A stretch of 64,000 bases of DNA, from NCBI GenBank assembly GCA_964036315.1, contig OZ038482.1:17393569-17457568 (forward strand), read 5' to 3'. This DNA comes from Acanthosepion esculentum. Taxonomy: Eukaryota; Mollusca; Cephalopoda; Sepiida; Sepiidae. Positions within the stretch are counted from its first letter, which is position 1. Every line of letters begins with the position of its first letter. Of this stretch, positions 1-12,200 are shown piece after piece. Both the position numbers and the translations under genes were made by a program. The notes beneath the pieces are model-generated. The model did no database searches. It was not told the DNA's origin and was given only the letters and a program-made list of their open reading frames with translations.

Positions 1-1600
1 TTGGTGTACTAAGCTACTCCCCACCCCCATCAAGTGTTTGAGTTTTCTTAATAAAGGAATTACATCGATAAAACCTTTTTATGTGGCCGTTGATCGGGGT
101 TAAATTATTTCAATGTTTTAGATATTCAGTAAATTTCCTATGGCCATAACTTTCAAATAGTATGGCATTGTTCGCAAATCTAATCATCAAACAAAAACAG
201 GGATGAAGCGTCAGTTCCTTCTTCACACGTTTACTGTACAACTGGGGTTAATAAGAGATTCTTCGGGAATTTTTCCCTTTTAACGCTTCAGTAATCCTTC
301 TCAAACAATGTTTGCATCAAAGACTGCCCGAATGTCAAATTCGAACTGAATCATATGAAGAAACTATTGGCTAAATGGCAATAACCAATTTTGGACCTAG
401 TTTGTCGCAGATTTCGTCTAAACCAAACATTCAGACAATTTGTGTTTCATATGTAATTTACATGGCAAATTTGGAAAGCATCGGATGAAAAACCAATGAG
501 TTATGACCGAAAAACGGGCTTTTTTAAACAGTTTTTCGATATATGCGGGGAAGCACACTTTCTTATTTCTTGCATGAGGGCAAATTTTTTGCGACGTGTT
601 TGAAGAAAATCGGATAAAAAATGGGTAAATTATTCAAGCTTTTATTTTAAGTAGAACGAAAAACACGATTTTTTCAGTTTTCTGCAATTTTTTGTGTGAA
701 ATCAACGTCGCAGGAAAACTGTCAAGCACTCTACATAAACCTGATAAAATGAGCTTTGTTTTGCATCAAGTGCAAAGAACATTAGCTCATCCACTAAAAA
801 TTTTGTTCGCGTGTAACTTTGCCTTGATTTTTGCAAAAAGTCGTACCCATCTTCAATTTTATCGATTTTTCTGCCAAACTCGGGGGGTGGCTGGAGACTA
901 AAAAGTTTGGTCTTGACCTATCTTGGCAAATTTGCAATGTGTGTGTACAATTTCATTGAAATCGGTCGAGAAATGTGGACGTGCATAAGTAGCACACACA
1001 CAAATACACACACACACAGAAAGACATCTTCTGTTTATAGATATAGAAAGTATTCTATTTTTGCATTTGAAAGGCGTTCTTAATGACGAAATAATTGATT
1101 GGACTTGCTGTTAATTTTCTTTTTCTCTTATGCTCCACTCCACTGCAAACAAAAAATAGATGGACTTTACATCGTTATTAGTTTTAAATAATTTTTCAAT
1201 TTCTCTCGAGCTAGGTTCAGGATTTGACAATCTAAAACCGGCTTAAAGTAAGCAATATTAATTCTTATTTTTAACAACAAATTCGTTATTTTTATAAATA
1301 AAATTAATACTTCATGTACGATATTTTAATTTTAACAATATGTTTTTAAAATTTTATAAAACAAGTTCATAATTATTGTTTTTTCTGTCAACCTACTTGA
1401 GATGAGCAACGCAAATCATACCGTTTTATGCATGTAAAATATGAAAGGTATATTTGGTCTACGCTCTTAGATATGGACAAAAATGCATAGATATACAGAT
1501 TTATTTGTGGATTGCGCAACTAATAATACCTGATTAAGACCTGATTTGGACTAAACAGTACCCCGTGAAATTTTGAAGTCAAAAGAAAATAATCTTCTGT
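1..1600. other. No gene; anonymous AT-rich repeat-like DNA
   Basis: I see no coding region. Around 900-1055 the text (a phrase resembling a decayed coding line, followed by a CA-rich stretch) has the look of the degenerate 3' portion of an interspersed repeat, but I cannot assign a family. The rest is AT-rich with no long open frame. Confidence 0.4.
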
Positions 1601-1639
1601 AGGCCTACGTCGGTCAGGGTTGACCATGGGTAGCATCCA

Positions 1640-1937
1640 AGTTGTCTGCTTGGATGGAGCATCGACGTCTGTGACTGTAGAGGCCGATGCCGGAGTGACA
1701 ATCTCTGTTGCAGAGGTCGCATGTGTGTTCAGTTTCTGGTCTGTTGGAGCTGTCACTTTGTTTTCTGCGGGCCCGCCTTTCCATGGGGACTTGTGTCAGC
1801 TTCTCCTCCCCTGACTTGAGGTGTTTGGTCAGGGTTCCTCTCCATTCGGATCGTATGGATGCCAGGCTCTCCCAGGACTGTGTTGATGTCCACAGCTTTC
1901 AGGTCGCGTCTCACTACATCGCGGTACCGATGAAAAT
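1640..1937 (-). pseudogene. LINE ORF2 C-terminal remnant with CCHC/C2H2-type finger
   Basis: Read on the minus strand, 1888-1935 encodes RYRDVVRRDLKAVDIN, the arginine-rich phrase that precedes the terminal zinc finger in many invertebrate non-LTR retrotransposon ORF2 proteins. Positions 1657-1729 encode HTCDLCNRDC followed by SGIGLYSHRRRC, a CX2C...H...C finger with the usual GLYSH core. The two parts lie in different frames, so a frameshift separates them. The block is more GC-rich than its flanks and is truncated at its upstream end near 1937, which is what 5'-truncated LINE insertions look like. No RT core is present. The clade cannot be fixed from the tail alone. Confidence 0.7.
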
Positions 1938-2025
1938 AATCACATCAACATAAATAACATCATGAGAATTCAATGCTTTCAAGAAAATGAGACAAAATTA
2001 TTTAAGTCCATTTAATTATTTAACT

Positions 2026-2028
<3 letters not shown>

Positions 2029-2107
<79 letters not shown>
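2029..2107. repeat. (TA)n microsatellite
   Basis: About 39 perfect TA units, the first of three TA tracts around the Penelope-like fragment. The short open frames across it are repeat translations only. Confidence 0.97.
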
Positions 2108-2110
<3 letters not shown>

Positions 2111-2263
2111 GGAGATACACTCACGTTCATATTCATACCTTTCTTGTTATATAAAAACAATCAACGTAAATTTCAAATAAAATCCAAGATACTGACTCAG
2201 TTAATGACAAAATATCTTGATTTAATTTTTAAATCTGTTAAAGTTGACTAAAATGTATTAATC

Positions 2264-2265
<2 letters not shown>

Positions 2266-2333
<68 letters not shown>
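2266..2333. repeat. (TA)n microsatellite at the 5' break of the Penelope-like fragment
   Basis: About 34 TA units that run directly into the truncated retroelement sequence at 2334. Confidence 0.97.
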
Positions 2334-2336
<3 letters not shown>

Positions 2337-3660
2337 AACACCTAATCAGGGAACAAATAAATAAAGCAATTTCCATACCTAGAGAAAACGGCCTAATATA
2401 CAAGATTAAAACTAAATCTAGCCGCATTCCTCTAGTAACCACTTTCAACCTCACTCTGACTCCACTATACCAAATAATCAAAAGTCGCTGGGAAATACTA
2501 CATCTCAAACCAGACCTAAAAAACTATTTAAGGAACCCGGCCTTCTAGCATACCGTCGACCTAAGAACCTAAAAGAAATCATAGGTAGTAACCGCATTTT
2601 AGGGGACAATGTAATCCGTGATAAACTAACAACAAAAACAACAGGATTTTCCCAACCATGTAACAACAAAAGAAGTTTATGTTGCAATCACGTCACACAC
2701 ACGAATTCATTCACTAGCTCAGTCACTAAATCTACTTACAAAATCTATCACGACTCTAACTGTAGAAGTCATAACATAATTTACCTCCTAGAATGCACAC
2801 TATGCCGGAAACAATATGTAGGAAAATCTGAATGGCCCTTTCACTACAGAATCAATAATTACCGCAATCGAATTAAGTCGACTCCCCATGAAAAATTATT
2901 AACTGTAGAACAACATTTCCGCATAGAAAAACACGACTTCAAAACCCATGCCAAATTCACTATAATTGAGAGAATAGAAAAGCCCAAAGCAGATAACACT
3001 AGAAGAATTTTAGAGTTCCATGAAAATAAGTGGATACGACGTTTACACACGCTGTTTCCAGCCGGACTAAACCATAAATTGAACAATATAGATAGTAGCA
3101 ACACATAACCCTACAAATCAAAACCTACCCACATTCCATACCCATAGAAAAAAGACAGACTTACGGAGGTGTTGAGGCCTCACACCTATACACACACCCA
3201 TAGCAATATACAAGCTAACACATATCATACTCACTCACTCCCTTAAAAACTAAATAACACACACACACACACACACACTTACCAGAGACACACACTAAAC
3301 TAAATAACACAAACACACACACACACACAAACACACTTACCATCCCCTCCCCAAACACAAATAAACTGCTGAACTGACCGGAGAAAAAAAAAAGGTGGGG
3401 AACATAGCTCTTATCTCAAATGACAACTTAAAAGAGACTGTTTGACCAACACAAGGAATGTTAAAAAGATAAATAAATAAATAATAAAAAAACAAATGAA
3501 AACTACAGACAAACGTTCGTTTTCTTCATCAAGACATTCATTTCTGTACTTTACTGCTACAGCAAGCAGAAACATTTTTTCTCTCCCGATGATGGCCATG
3601 TTGGCCGAAACTAGTCGAGGAATCGAAATGAAATAATAATAATAAATACATAAGAATATT
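2334..3660 (+). mobile_element. Penelope-like retroelement fragment, 3' part
   Basis: The fragment starts inside the C-terminal (thumb) part of a reverse transcriptase at about 2380-2515 and continues into a GIY-YIG endonuclease that ends at 3108. A non-coding 3' region follows, with CA-rich patches at 3258-3330. It ends near 3660 after a hammerhead-like motif (3586-3611) and an AATAATAATAAAT tail. (TA)n tracts lie at both sides (2266-2333 and 3728-3793). The 5' end is lost, so the RT catalytic core is absent and the copy is dead. Confidence 0.75.
2518..3108 (+). pseudogene. GIY-YIG endonuclease domain of a Penelope-like element
   Basis: A frame of 196 codons is open here without an obligatory ATG. 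It begins in RT-thumb-like sequence, passes through a cysteine-rich linker (CNNKRSLCCNH, about 2670-2700) and reaches NIIYLLECTLC followed by RKQYVGKS at about 2778-2832. IIY and YVG match the GIY and YIG motifs of the endonuclease fused to the reverse transcriptase in Penelope-like elements. The downstream part has the basic R-rich helix (YRINNYRNRIKS). The RT part at 2380-2515 is in another frame, so one frameshift near 2515-2520 breaks the ORF. In an intact element this nuclease nicks the target for primed reverse transcription. Confidence 0.75.
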
Positions 3661-3724
3661 AATTAATCTTACAACCCAGTATGTCTGAAGATTTTAATTA
3701 ATTTTTTTAATAATTTTTATCGTT

Positions 3725-3727
<3 letters not shown>

Positions 3728-3793
<66 letters not shown>
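3728..3793. repeat. (TA)n microsatellite
   Basis: About 33 AT units downstream of the Penelope-like fragment. Confidence 0.97.
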
Positions 3794-3796
<3 letters not shown>

Positions 3797-4062
3797 GACT
3801 CTCCCTTCGTATTCGACGTATAAAGGTCAAGCAGCTTAGTTTCTAAGAACCGACAGCCAGACACCAGCACATGATTGGAAAAATGGTGGTGAAGGCTTTG
3901 TGCAGAACTAAACACACATATAATTATTTCCAAATTTTATCCAAAGAAATTTTATCCATTTTTTGTTCCTTCCCTTTTTTCTTTTCTTTTTATTTCATTT
4001 AAATTTATTTTATTATTATATATTCCCTTTTTGCCTCCTCTTTTTTCACGTCAGATGTTACT

Positions 4063-4416
4063 CTAACTACAGCCCGTCTTCCTGAAATTGACAACTTTGT
4101 CGAACAATTTTCGGCTACAACTGGATACACGCGAGACATCTTTCCCCCTCCGCAACCCATAACTCTCTTCATCTATGTTTACAATCTTACTCCCCTTACT
4201 ACTAATAATAGACCGGCTTAACGCTTCTACACCGATCAAAATTTTTAATTTAAGTTTCTTTTCATAAAAAGTTTCGCAGAGCAAGGAAACAGACAGAGAT
4301 CTGGGTTTTTTGCTAATAATATGATTTCCACCAGGAAATATACCGTCTACAAAAACATCTGTAGGTGAGTAATTCCCATTTTTCTGTTTATTTCTCGCTC
4401 CGTTGATGGAGGACAC
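4063..4416 (-). other. Unassigned 117-codon open frame, probably repeat-derived
   Basis: This frame starts with ATG at 4416 and has no recognisable motif, signal peptide or membrane segment. It is rich in Ser, Lys and Arg. Nothing around it (no splice context, no partner gene) argues for a host gene, and the surroundings are repeats. It could be a terminal piece of an unrecognised transposon ORF or chance. I give no function. Confidence 0.2.
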
Positions 4417-4609
4417 AGGCGTGTCCGAAAATTCCGGACATAAAACCTTTCTGTCCGTGCTTCATTTCTGCCATATAGTTAATAATTAATATTTAGTAAA
4501 TGTTTATCGTAAAGATTATATTGGTACTCTTTCATTAGTCCTTGTTTTATTACCCATCCTATCTATTTTACATATTATAAGAAGTACACGTGGACCCTTT
4601 CTTCTAACT

Positions 4610-4612
<3 letters not shown>

Positions 4613-4661
<49 letters not shown>
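4613..4661. repeat. (TG)n microsatellite
   Basis: About 24 uninterrupted TG units. Confidence 0.97.
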
Positions 4662-4665
<4 letters not shown>

Positions 4666-5128
4666 GGAACTGATTGATGATATAACCAATATAAGTATAA
4701 GTATTTATTTAAATTGATGACAATCTCAATATAGTGGTTGATTTGTTTGCGCAGTAAAAAACGTTTATAAGAAGTGATAAATAGCTGAGTTATGTCATTA
4801 TGTTGTTCTGTAGATAAGCATTAACCAGATTTCTGATAACGCACTTTAAAAAAGGAAAGCAAAAATGCTGAAACTCATCAACCAAGCATACCGACTAAAT
4901 CAGACCTTTCTTTTTTCTTCATGTTTAATATGACTAGTTTAGTATTACACAATAAGGACTTCTGGTGATGGGAGCCAAAGATCGTGCTACGCTAATCTTT
5001 CAAGTGGTGAAAATCTGCACACCTAGAAAATCAGCCTAAAAATGTCTCTTTACAAGAAACGCATGCGCTTGTTACTCGTGAGATATGTGTAACTTTCAAG
5101 CCATGAAGTAGACTGCTAATTCATCATT

Positions 5129-5390
5129 CAGTTATGTGTCATGCGTGATACACGCTTAGGTGATCATGTATCTTTCGATACATGACTGACGAGGCAGATT
5201 TCCCGCAGTAGGTTCTTTCTGCGGTAGACCAGTTGCCATCCAAGGCTATAGTACCCAGTCTGTCCTGCTATTTATCTATAGCTGGGGGAAACCTTTCCCA
5301 AATATGTAATGTAATGAATTCGACTGGAATTCGAACTCGCCTCTCCGATTCCACCATCTGAGCTGCTATCCATTACGCCACCGTGCCTCC
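5129..5390 (-). mobile_element. tRNA-derived SINE (OR-type), copy 1
   Basis: On the minus strand the element begins with a tRNA-like head: GTGGCGTAATGGATAGC (A-box type, about 5366-5383) and GAGTTCGAATTCCAG (B-box type, about 5321-5336). These are the two parts of an internal RNA polymerase III promoter with a tRNA-Arg flavour. A body of about 200 bp follows, which reappears at 31555-31853. Octopus SINEs of the OR1/OR2 class are tRNA-derived in the same way. That family assignment is from general knowledge, not a search. Confidence 0.75.
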
Positions 5391-6887
5391 GATGCTAATT
5401 CATATAGTCATTTAATAAGCTTATATTTATCTGACACAAGATTACAATAGCGAGTCAGATAGTAGGACAAATTCCACTATTCGTAGCAAATGGTCTCCAT
5501 TATTAGTTTGATAACCATTGCTCTACAGCAGATTTCCTAATTCGCCTTTCTATTTCCTTTTTTTCAATCAAACATAGACTGTTTATATGCCTGTTCCTCG
5601 TTAATTGTTAGATGCTGATTGGTGTTAATTAACCAATCAGATTACCTCACGATCCACAGCACGTTTCATTCAATCTTGCTTGATCATCTTTTTACCAAGA
5701 GAGCAAATATCTATGATTTCGCACTCCTGGGAGCATCAAACAATCCTGATTACTGGACGAATGAGAAAGCCAGGCATGTTTTTTACTATCCAACTAAAAA
5801 AAAAAGATATTGTTCTATTTTACACCCTTAGCTATTCGAAATAAATACTTCCAAAGATCACCTGCCTATTGCACAAATAGAAATATTGTCTGGGTACACT
5901 TTGATGCTTGCGTGAAGATCGGGAAAAATAGTTGGCTCCCATAAAAAAAGACCTTATGTTGTATTTTGTATCTCTTGGTATGTAAAACAGGTTGGCTGCT
6001 TAACAATGTAAAATAGATGCTCTTTTCTGTTTGGTTAAAAACAAAACAATCAATGAACTCCAGGCCTGCTGAGCCGAATACTTACTATGTTTATACACAA
6101 ATGATTTGTATCGAAATACTTTTAGACAACAGAGAATATTGAAGAAAGAGTTCACTTCTGAGCGTATCAAAAACGAGAAATATTTAGCTACTGATGTCAC
6201 TGCGACATACGCGCTCAGCGGAGATGTCACTCTTTGAGACAAGCAACGGCTTTGATCAGCCGAATGTGATGTACAAACAAGAACGAAAATCTATTTCGTT
6301 CAGGACAACTAGCTTCCATGCGTGTATAAATTCTCAATCCAGATGGAATGGTTCCGATGGATGAAAGGACACATCCTTATCTTGCAGAGAATCAGAGCGA
6401 GTGTCGGTGCTTATGGGAGAGTGCCGAGTTTCGGTATGGGGAGAATCTTTACTAAAAGCACAGTCTTTATATCATGAAATATTATAAAGTATTTTTGAAC
6501 TCTGATTTATTTTACCTTCTTGATCTAACGCTTTTCTTTCTGCGGAAATTTTTCGAGATAAGAAAAGTTGGAAGTATAGGTTTCACTGAAAGAGATATTT
6601 TTACAGATATACATATGAAAGCATTTTATCAGTGAGAAGAAATTTTGTGGAAGTATCGCCTGAAATAAAGACATCCATTTCAATTTCGAAATGTGATTTT
6701 GAATAGGCTATGCTTAATGCCTATATATTTATGGGCAAATCAATGGCAAAACATTCATTCACCATTATGCTGATATATATATTTTTCATATATATATATA
6801 TATATTTAGTAACTGCAAGTGCTGATCAAATTGTATGTACGGGTGTAAATGTATTGAATAAAATCATAATTGTCATATGAAAAATGA

Positions 6888-6890
<3 letters not shown>

Positions 6891-6919
<29 letters not shown>

Positions 6920-6920
6920 A
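6891..6920. repeat. (TA)n microsatellite
   Basis: Perfect TA run of about 30 bp. A shorter one lies at 6770-6804. Confidence 0.9.
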
Positions 6921-6984
6921 GTAAATGCTCTGTTTTTTTAATTAAACAGTATTAATTACATTTACCAGCCTGAATGTTCGAAAA

Positions 6985-7095
6985 CATTCGGAAAAAATAT
7001 GTGCTTCCCCGACAGGAATCGAACCTGTAACCCCAATGGGGGCCATCATTTGATCTGATGTGCTCGTAAGCACAAAGAAGCGACTGGTTAGTAAC
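6985..7095 (-). repeat. tRNA-like sequence with a good B box
   Basis: On the minus strand 7009-7027 reads ACAGGTTCGATTCCTGT, a textbook T-arm/B box, followed by GGGGAAGCAC. The tRNA-like block begins GTGCTT about 70 bases upstream and ends in AAGCAC, which could pair as part of an acceptor stem. The D and anticodon arms do not fold cleanly, so I read this as a SINE head or tRNA relic rather than a functional tRNA. Confidence 0.45.
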
Positions 7096-7211
7096 GTCCG
7101 AATTTCTGTTTATAAAAAAAAAACAGACCATTTACTTAAATAAATTATATCTATAAAAATAACGTACAAACGGAAAATATATTAAAAATAATTGTCGAAC
7201 TTAATCCATTT

Positions 7212-7374
<163 letters not shown>

Positions 7375-7383
7375 GAGAGTAAG

Positions 7384-8170
7384 TCACAAATTATCCACAC
7401 TTTCGCCATAACTTATCTTTAACAAAAAGTGTGGATAATTTTTGACTTTCCTTCCAACAGTAGTTGTCCAGTTCTTACACTTCCTATTAGATTTTTGTAT
7501 ATGTTCACCATTTTCTTCCTCCTTTCTTTTCACTAAATACCGCGGGTGGGTGAAATCAGATTCGCTGTGATTATCATACGCCCGTATCTGTTGGGATCGT
7601 CTACTCTTCGCCCTCGTTCTGAGCTTATACCTACTATTCTGACAACTACTGCTATGTTCCTCCTCAGAATTCTCGTCCATCTTGTTGTCAACCTGATATC
7701 TATCAAGATTATGTCGACATACCTCCATATCCTCTTTACTATTTGAACCCGAGAAGCTATTTGTATTCCTACTATTACTTGGGCCGTATCATTTTCTCCT
7801 GCTCTCCTTTGACGTGTCACCGTCTGAATATCTGACTCAGCTTCCGAATCGTCGCGTTGGCATCTTCATTTCTTATCTAGGTATTTGTTTCCTTCATTAC
7901 CTAAGTCATTCACAGATTCGTCGGAAAGTACCGGGGTTGCTAGGGTTGCCCTTCGTAGCGACCTGTTATCAGTTGGAATTATTATTCCTCAATATTTGCT
8001 ACCCTAAGGTGTCTAGCATGGGCCTTAACTACCGAGATAGTTAGCTGATAAGATACTGAACCGGTCTTCTCGCCTACTACATAATACGGTCCAACTTCGT
8101 GTCTAATTTGCCCATTTTATGGTGGTTTCTATAACAAAGTCTCCTACTTCAAAGTCTACGCCGTTAGTTG
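7384..8170 (-). pseudogene. Gypsy 1 pol C-terminus (post-integrase and tail)
   Basis: On the minus strand 8040-8160 encodes GVDFEVGDFVIE, a frameshift, and then PYYVVGEKTGSVSY. This is the usual GDxV...GPYxVxxKTG region that follows the integrase core in Ty3/Gypsy pol. Downstream, 7384-7728 keeps a 114-codon charged open frame (KMDENSEEEHSSS near its start) that has no domain I recognise and is most simply the pol tail. Confidence 0.6.
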
Positions 8171-8449
8171 AAATGTTAGACCTTTCTATCTATCGTTTCC
8201 TCGCTTACTTCAAATTATTTCTAACTAGTATAAATGCAGTGTTGTTCCTATAACGCAGTGTTGTGTGGTATTCGTCCTCACAATAAAGACTACGTGGGTT
8301 TAGGATATTCTCGAGCGGCAGAATGACTTTTTAATTATATAAACTAAGTAGGAAGGCGAAAATTTTGTTGAATCTCCAAAATTAAACCTAATATATAAGA
8401 CCCATGATCTATCATTATCACAATTTTTTTTTTCATAACATAACATGCA

Positions 8450-8720
8450 TCGTCCCGTGCAACCGTTCTACCTTAGCGTTGCTTTCTGGGTGATAGAACG
8501 ATGTGGTCACGTGGTGTATATTCAAACATTCTAGGGTCTCTTTCATAACTGTATTAACATTCCCCGTGCCTTTATCTGTTACTAATTGAAGAGTGGCGCC
8601 ATAGCTATGGAATAGTTCATCATTAATAAGTAGGCGATCGTCCCAGCATTCTTATTTGGTACAGAAAAGGCCACGGGCCAGCCTGCGTACATATCAATGA
8701 AAGCTACTATGTACTGATTT
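8450..8720 (-). pseudogene. Gypsy 1 integrase core (DDE)
   Basis: On the minus strand this encodes NQYIVAFIDMYAGWPVAF (first catalytic Asp, about 8660-8715), then VTDKGTGN (second Asp, about 8565-8590), then TTSFYHPESNAKVERLHGT (catalytic Glu, about 8450-8515). Spacing and wording match retroviral-type integrases, which join the cDNA to the host chromosome. The frame is open over this stretch, but it is separated from the RT by an RTE tail and a local duplication (8651-9000), so it cannot be expressed as part of a polyprotein. Confidence 0.8.
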
Positions 8721-9000
8721 CCTGATAGGTTTTCTTTCTTTTATGTGTCGTGTCCCTTCAGGACGTAGGCGATTATGGCACCCCACTTCCCCCTGTCGCT
8801 TGTAGTTCTCAATAAATTTTGTCCTTCTTATTTGGTGCAGAAAAGGCCTCGGGCCAGCCTCAGTACATATCAATGAAAAATACTATGTACTGGTTTCCTG
8901 ATAGGGCCTATGGGTCTTCTTTCTTTTATGTGCCGTGTCCCTTCAGGACGTAGGCGATCATGACTCTCCATTTTTCCCTATCCCTTGTAGTTCTCAATAT
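8651..9000. repeat. Chimeric direct duplication, offset 175 bp
   Basis: Two diverged copies begin CTTATTTGGT at 8651 and 8826. Each holds a slice of the Gypsy integrase (minus-strand GNQYIV...DMY) next to the C-terminal end of an RTE LINE (minus-strand IAYVLKGH at 8755-8780 and MIAYVLKGHGT at 8935-8965). The second copy carries about 8 extra bases near 8912. The join of two retroelements existed before the duplication, since both copies contain it. Confidence 0.75.
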
Positions 9001-9206
9001 GCTTTTACTTAATCTGGTTGAATTACTGGAACACTGATTTTCAATCCTAAGTACTCTGCCTCTGACTTTAGGAAATTCACATTTTGACAGTTTTAACTTC
9101 CAATTGGGATTCCTTAAGCTGTTCAAAGCCATCTGAATATGTTCTAAATCGTGTTCTATGGAATCAGAAAACATCTAAAATGTCGTCCAACAGAACAGAG
9201 CATGCT
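8980..9206 (-). pseudogene. Gypsy 1 reverse transcriptase, distal half
   Basis: On the minus strand 9180-9205 encodes CSVLLDDIL, the RT active-site box with two Asp residues. After a one-base frameshift it continues FSDSIEHDLEHIQ and LKLSKCEF, the standard palm-to-thumb sequence of Ty3/Gypsy RT. The frame then runs into RTE-like sequence (DREKWRVMIAYVLKGHGT) instead of RNase H, so RNase H has been deleted or replaced. Confidence 0.75.
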
Positions 9207-12200
9207 TTTCTTTTGTGATGTCATCGAACAATCGTTGCCACTTTTTGTGATGTCAACGAATACTAGTTGTCACTTTCGTAATGCTCGTTGTAATAGTAGA
9301 GACTTTGTATTCGCAGATACAACTATAGTAACGCCGTTAAACAATACTGGTGTCAGACGCCTTCGAATAGCACTCGCACTAATAGTACTTGCTCGATAAT
9401 ACTCGCTCGAAATGTAACCACCGAATAATGATCCGTGTAGTGATCAGTATAGTGAATAGTATAGTGAATAGCGATCCGAATAGTAAATCACCCAAACCTC
9501 TAAATATCTCCTTCTCTAACATCCGCGGCATTAGAACCAACTTCTGCAGCGTTGAGTCTTTCCTCATAGCTAAGTGCCCGGATATACTCGCCCTGTGTGA
9601 GACCAATCTTAACTCCTCTATCCCTTCCTCCGATCTCTCGATCCCTGGATACCTCCCACTCCTCAGAAAAGACTCTCTAACCCACATGCATGGTCTGGGT
9701 GTCTACGTCAAGGACCATCTCCCTCTGGCTAGAGAGACCTCTCTCGAATCGCCGGATCATTCCTACTTATGTCTCCGCCTATCTCTTCTCAATGCTGTAA
9801 GCTATCTTTTCTTCCTCTACCGCTCTCCATCCTCTCAGGACTGCGGGATACTCGATGTCATTTCTGACAGCGTTGATAAGGCCCTCTCTGTCCATCCGTC
9901 CGCTCACATATTTGTGTTTGGTGATTTCAACGCCCATCACAACCAGTGGCTACAGAACGCTACCACTGACCTCGCTGGCGTTCATACTCTTAACTTTTCA
10001 ATCTCTCAATCCCTCACCCAGATAATCGATTTCCCCACGCGTTTTTCCTACAATCGTGACTGTAAGCCCTCACTCCTCGACCTGTGTTTTACCTCCATCC
10101 CTGAGTCGTGTAGTGCCATGCAGCTCTGTCCTATCGGTAACTCCGATCATGCTGTCGTGTCTGTCAGTATCTCCTTCAGCCCCACCCCCTGCAAAGAACC
10201 TCCTACCACCAGAACCACTTTCTGCTACCAACGGGCTGACTGGGACTCGTTTCGGGACTTCCTCCGCGATGTCCCCTGGGATGCTGTATTTAAGCTCCCC
10301 ACTCATGACTGTGCTTCTGAGTTCTCCTCCTGGATCAAAGCCGGTATCGAAGCTTTCATCCCCTCCAGGAAATTCAAGGTCAAACCGCGCTCCTCCCCCT
10401 GGTTCACAGCTGCTTGCTCAGCCGCCATTGCCCATAGGAACCACTTCTTCCACCGTTTTCGTAGTGACATGTCCGACATCAACAGACGTCTATTTACCTC
10501 TGCACGCAATGAGTGTAAGCGTACCCTCGACAATGCCAAGGCACTATTTGCAGCTCGGATGAAGGAACGTATTGCATCCCGCAAATTTGGCTCCAAGGAC
10601 TATTGGCGCCTCTGCAAGAGCGTTCTGAATAGTAACAAACCCTCCATTCCTCCACTGTTCAATCAGTTTGAGGTCCTGACCACCTCTGCCGACAAGGCCG
10701 AATGCTTCGCTCGAAAGTTTTCTTCCAATTCTATGCTTGACTCCTCTGGGGTACCCTTGCCCGACTTCCATCCCAGAACTGAGGCCCTACTGGACGGCTT
10801 GCACATAACCCCGTCGTCGGTACTGGGCATTATTTCTAACTTAGATCCCCACAAGGCTACCGGCGGGGACGGAATACCAGCCATTGTCCTGAAGAAATGC
10901 GCACCTGAACTGGCACCTGCCCTCTCTAAATTGTACAACCGCTGCCTCAAGGACTCCTGTTTTCCTGACTGCTGGAAGTCCTCTACCATTGTTCCTGTCT
11001 TTAAGAACTCTGGCGACCCCTCCAACCCTTCTAATTACCGTCCTATCAGTCTCCTTCCCATCTTCGGCAAAGTCTTCGAGGCCATTATCAACGCCGAAGT
11101 GACTACTCACCTGATATCCCACGATCTGCTCTCAGACAAGCAGTATGGTTTCCGCTTTGCCCGGTCTACTGCCGATGTGCTTACGGCCATCACTGAATTT
11201 GTCTACCAAGCTATCCATAGTAACGGCGAAGCCCGTGCCGTGGCCCTTGACATCTCGAAGGCATTCGATAGGGTTTGGCATGCCGGCCTCCTTCGCAAGC
11301 TCCGGGGTTATGGTATCACAGGTCGATTGTTTGACCTAATTCAATCGTTCCTATCAAACCGGGATTTGAAGGTTGTTCTCAGTGGATCCTTCTCCAACTC
11401 CTATCCCACTACTGCTGGTGTTCCTCAAGGCTCCATCCTTGGCCCTACTCTGTTCCTCATATTTATAAATGACCTTCCTGACGCCATAGACTCCCAAGTC
11501 GGTATCTACGCTGACGACACTACCATTTACTCCTGCCTCAAGCACAAATCTACTGAGGCGGACAAAATTAACCTGGCAGCTCAAATTGAAAAGGACCTCC
11601 AATCGGTTGTGGACTGGGGAGAGAAATGGATGGTCAACTTTAATGCCTCTAAAACAAAATTGCTCTCCATTAACCACCACAAGGACCCATCCCTGCATCC
11701 CATCAGAATGTCTGAGGACCAACTTCTCGAGAGTTCCTCTCTGCGGCTGCTCGGTCTCACGCTGTCCGCTGATCTGAGATGGAACAAATACATCGAGTCA
11801 ATTGCATCATCCACCGCTAGAAAAGTTGGTTCCCTGTGCCGAGCCAGGAAATTCTTCTCCCCTGAATCGATCCTCCAGGTCTATAAGTCTACCATTCGAC
11901 CTTGCATGGACTATTGCTGCCATTTATGGTCTGGGGCCCCTGCGTGTTGCCTCGGGGTTCTTGATAAGATCCAGAGACGGATATGCAATGTGATTGGCCC
12001 TGATCTGTCATCTCGTCTGCAGTCGCTCTCTCACAGACGGAATGTTGCATCACTCTGCCTTTTCTACAAGTACTTCCACGGTAATTGCTCTGAGGAGTTG
12101 CTCTCACTTGTCCCTAAGCCTCGTGAATTCAAGCGTCCTACGAGGCTGGCATCCCGTTCCCACCCCTTCACCGTAGAAACTGTTAGGTGTAGACGTCTTT

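Noticed and set aside
6985..7095. Functional tRNA gene
   Set aside because: Good T-arm only; D and anticodon arms cannot be folded convincingly.
10056..12176. Several 60-170 codon frames on both strands over 10-12.2 kb
   Set aside because: They are shadows of the 979-codon LINE ORF in other frames.
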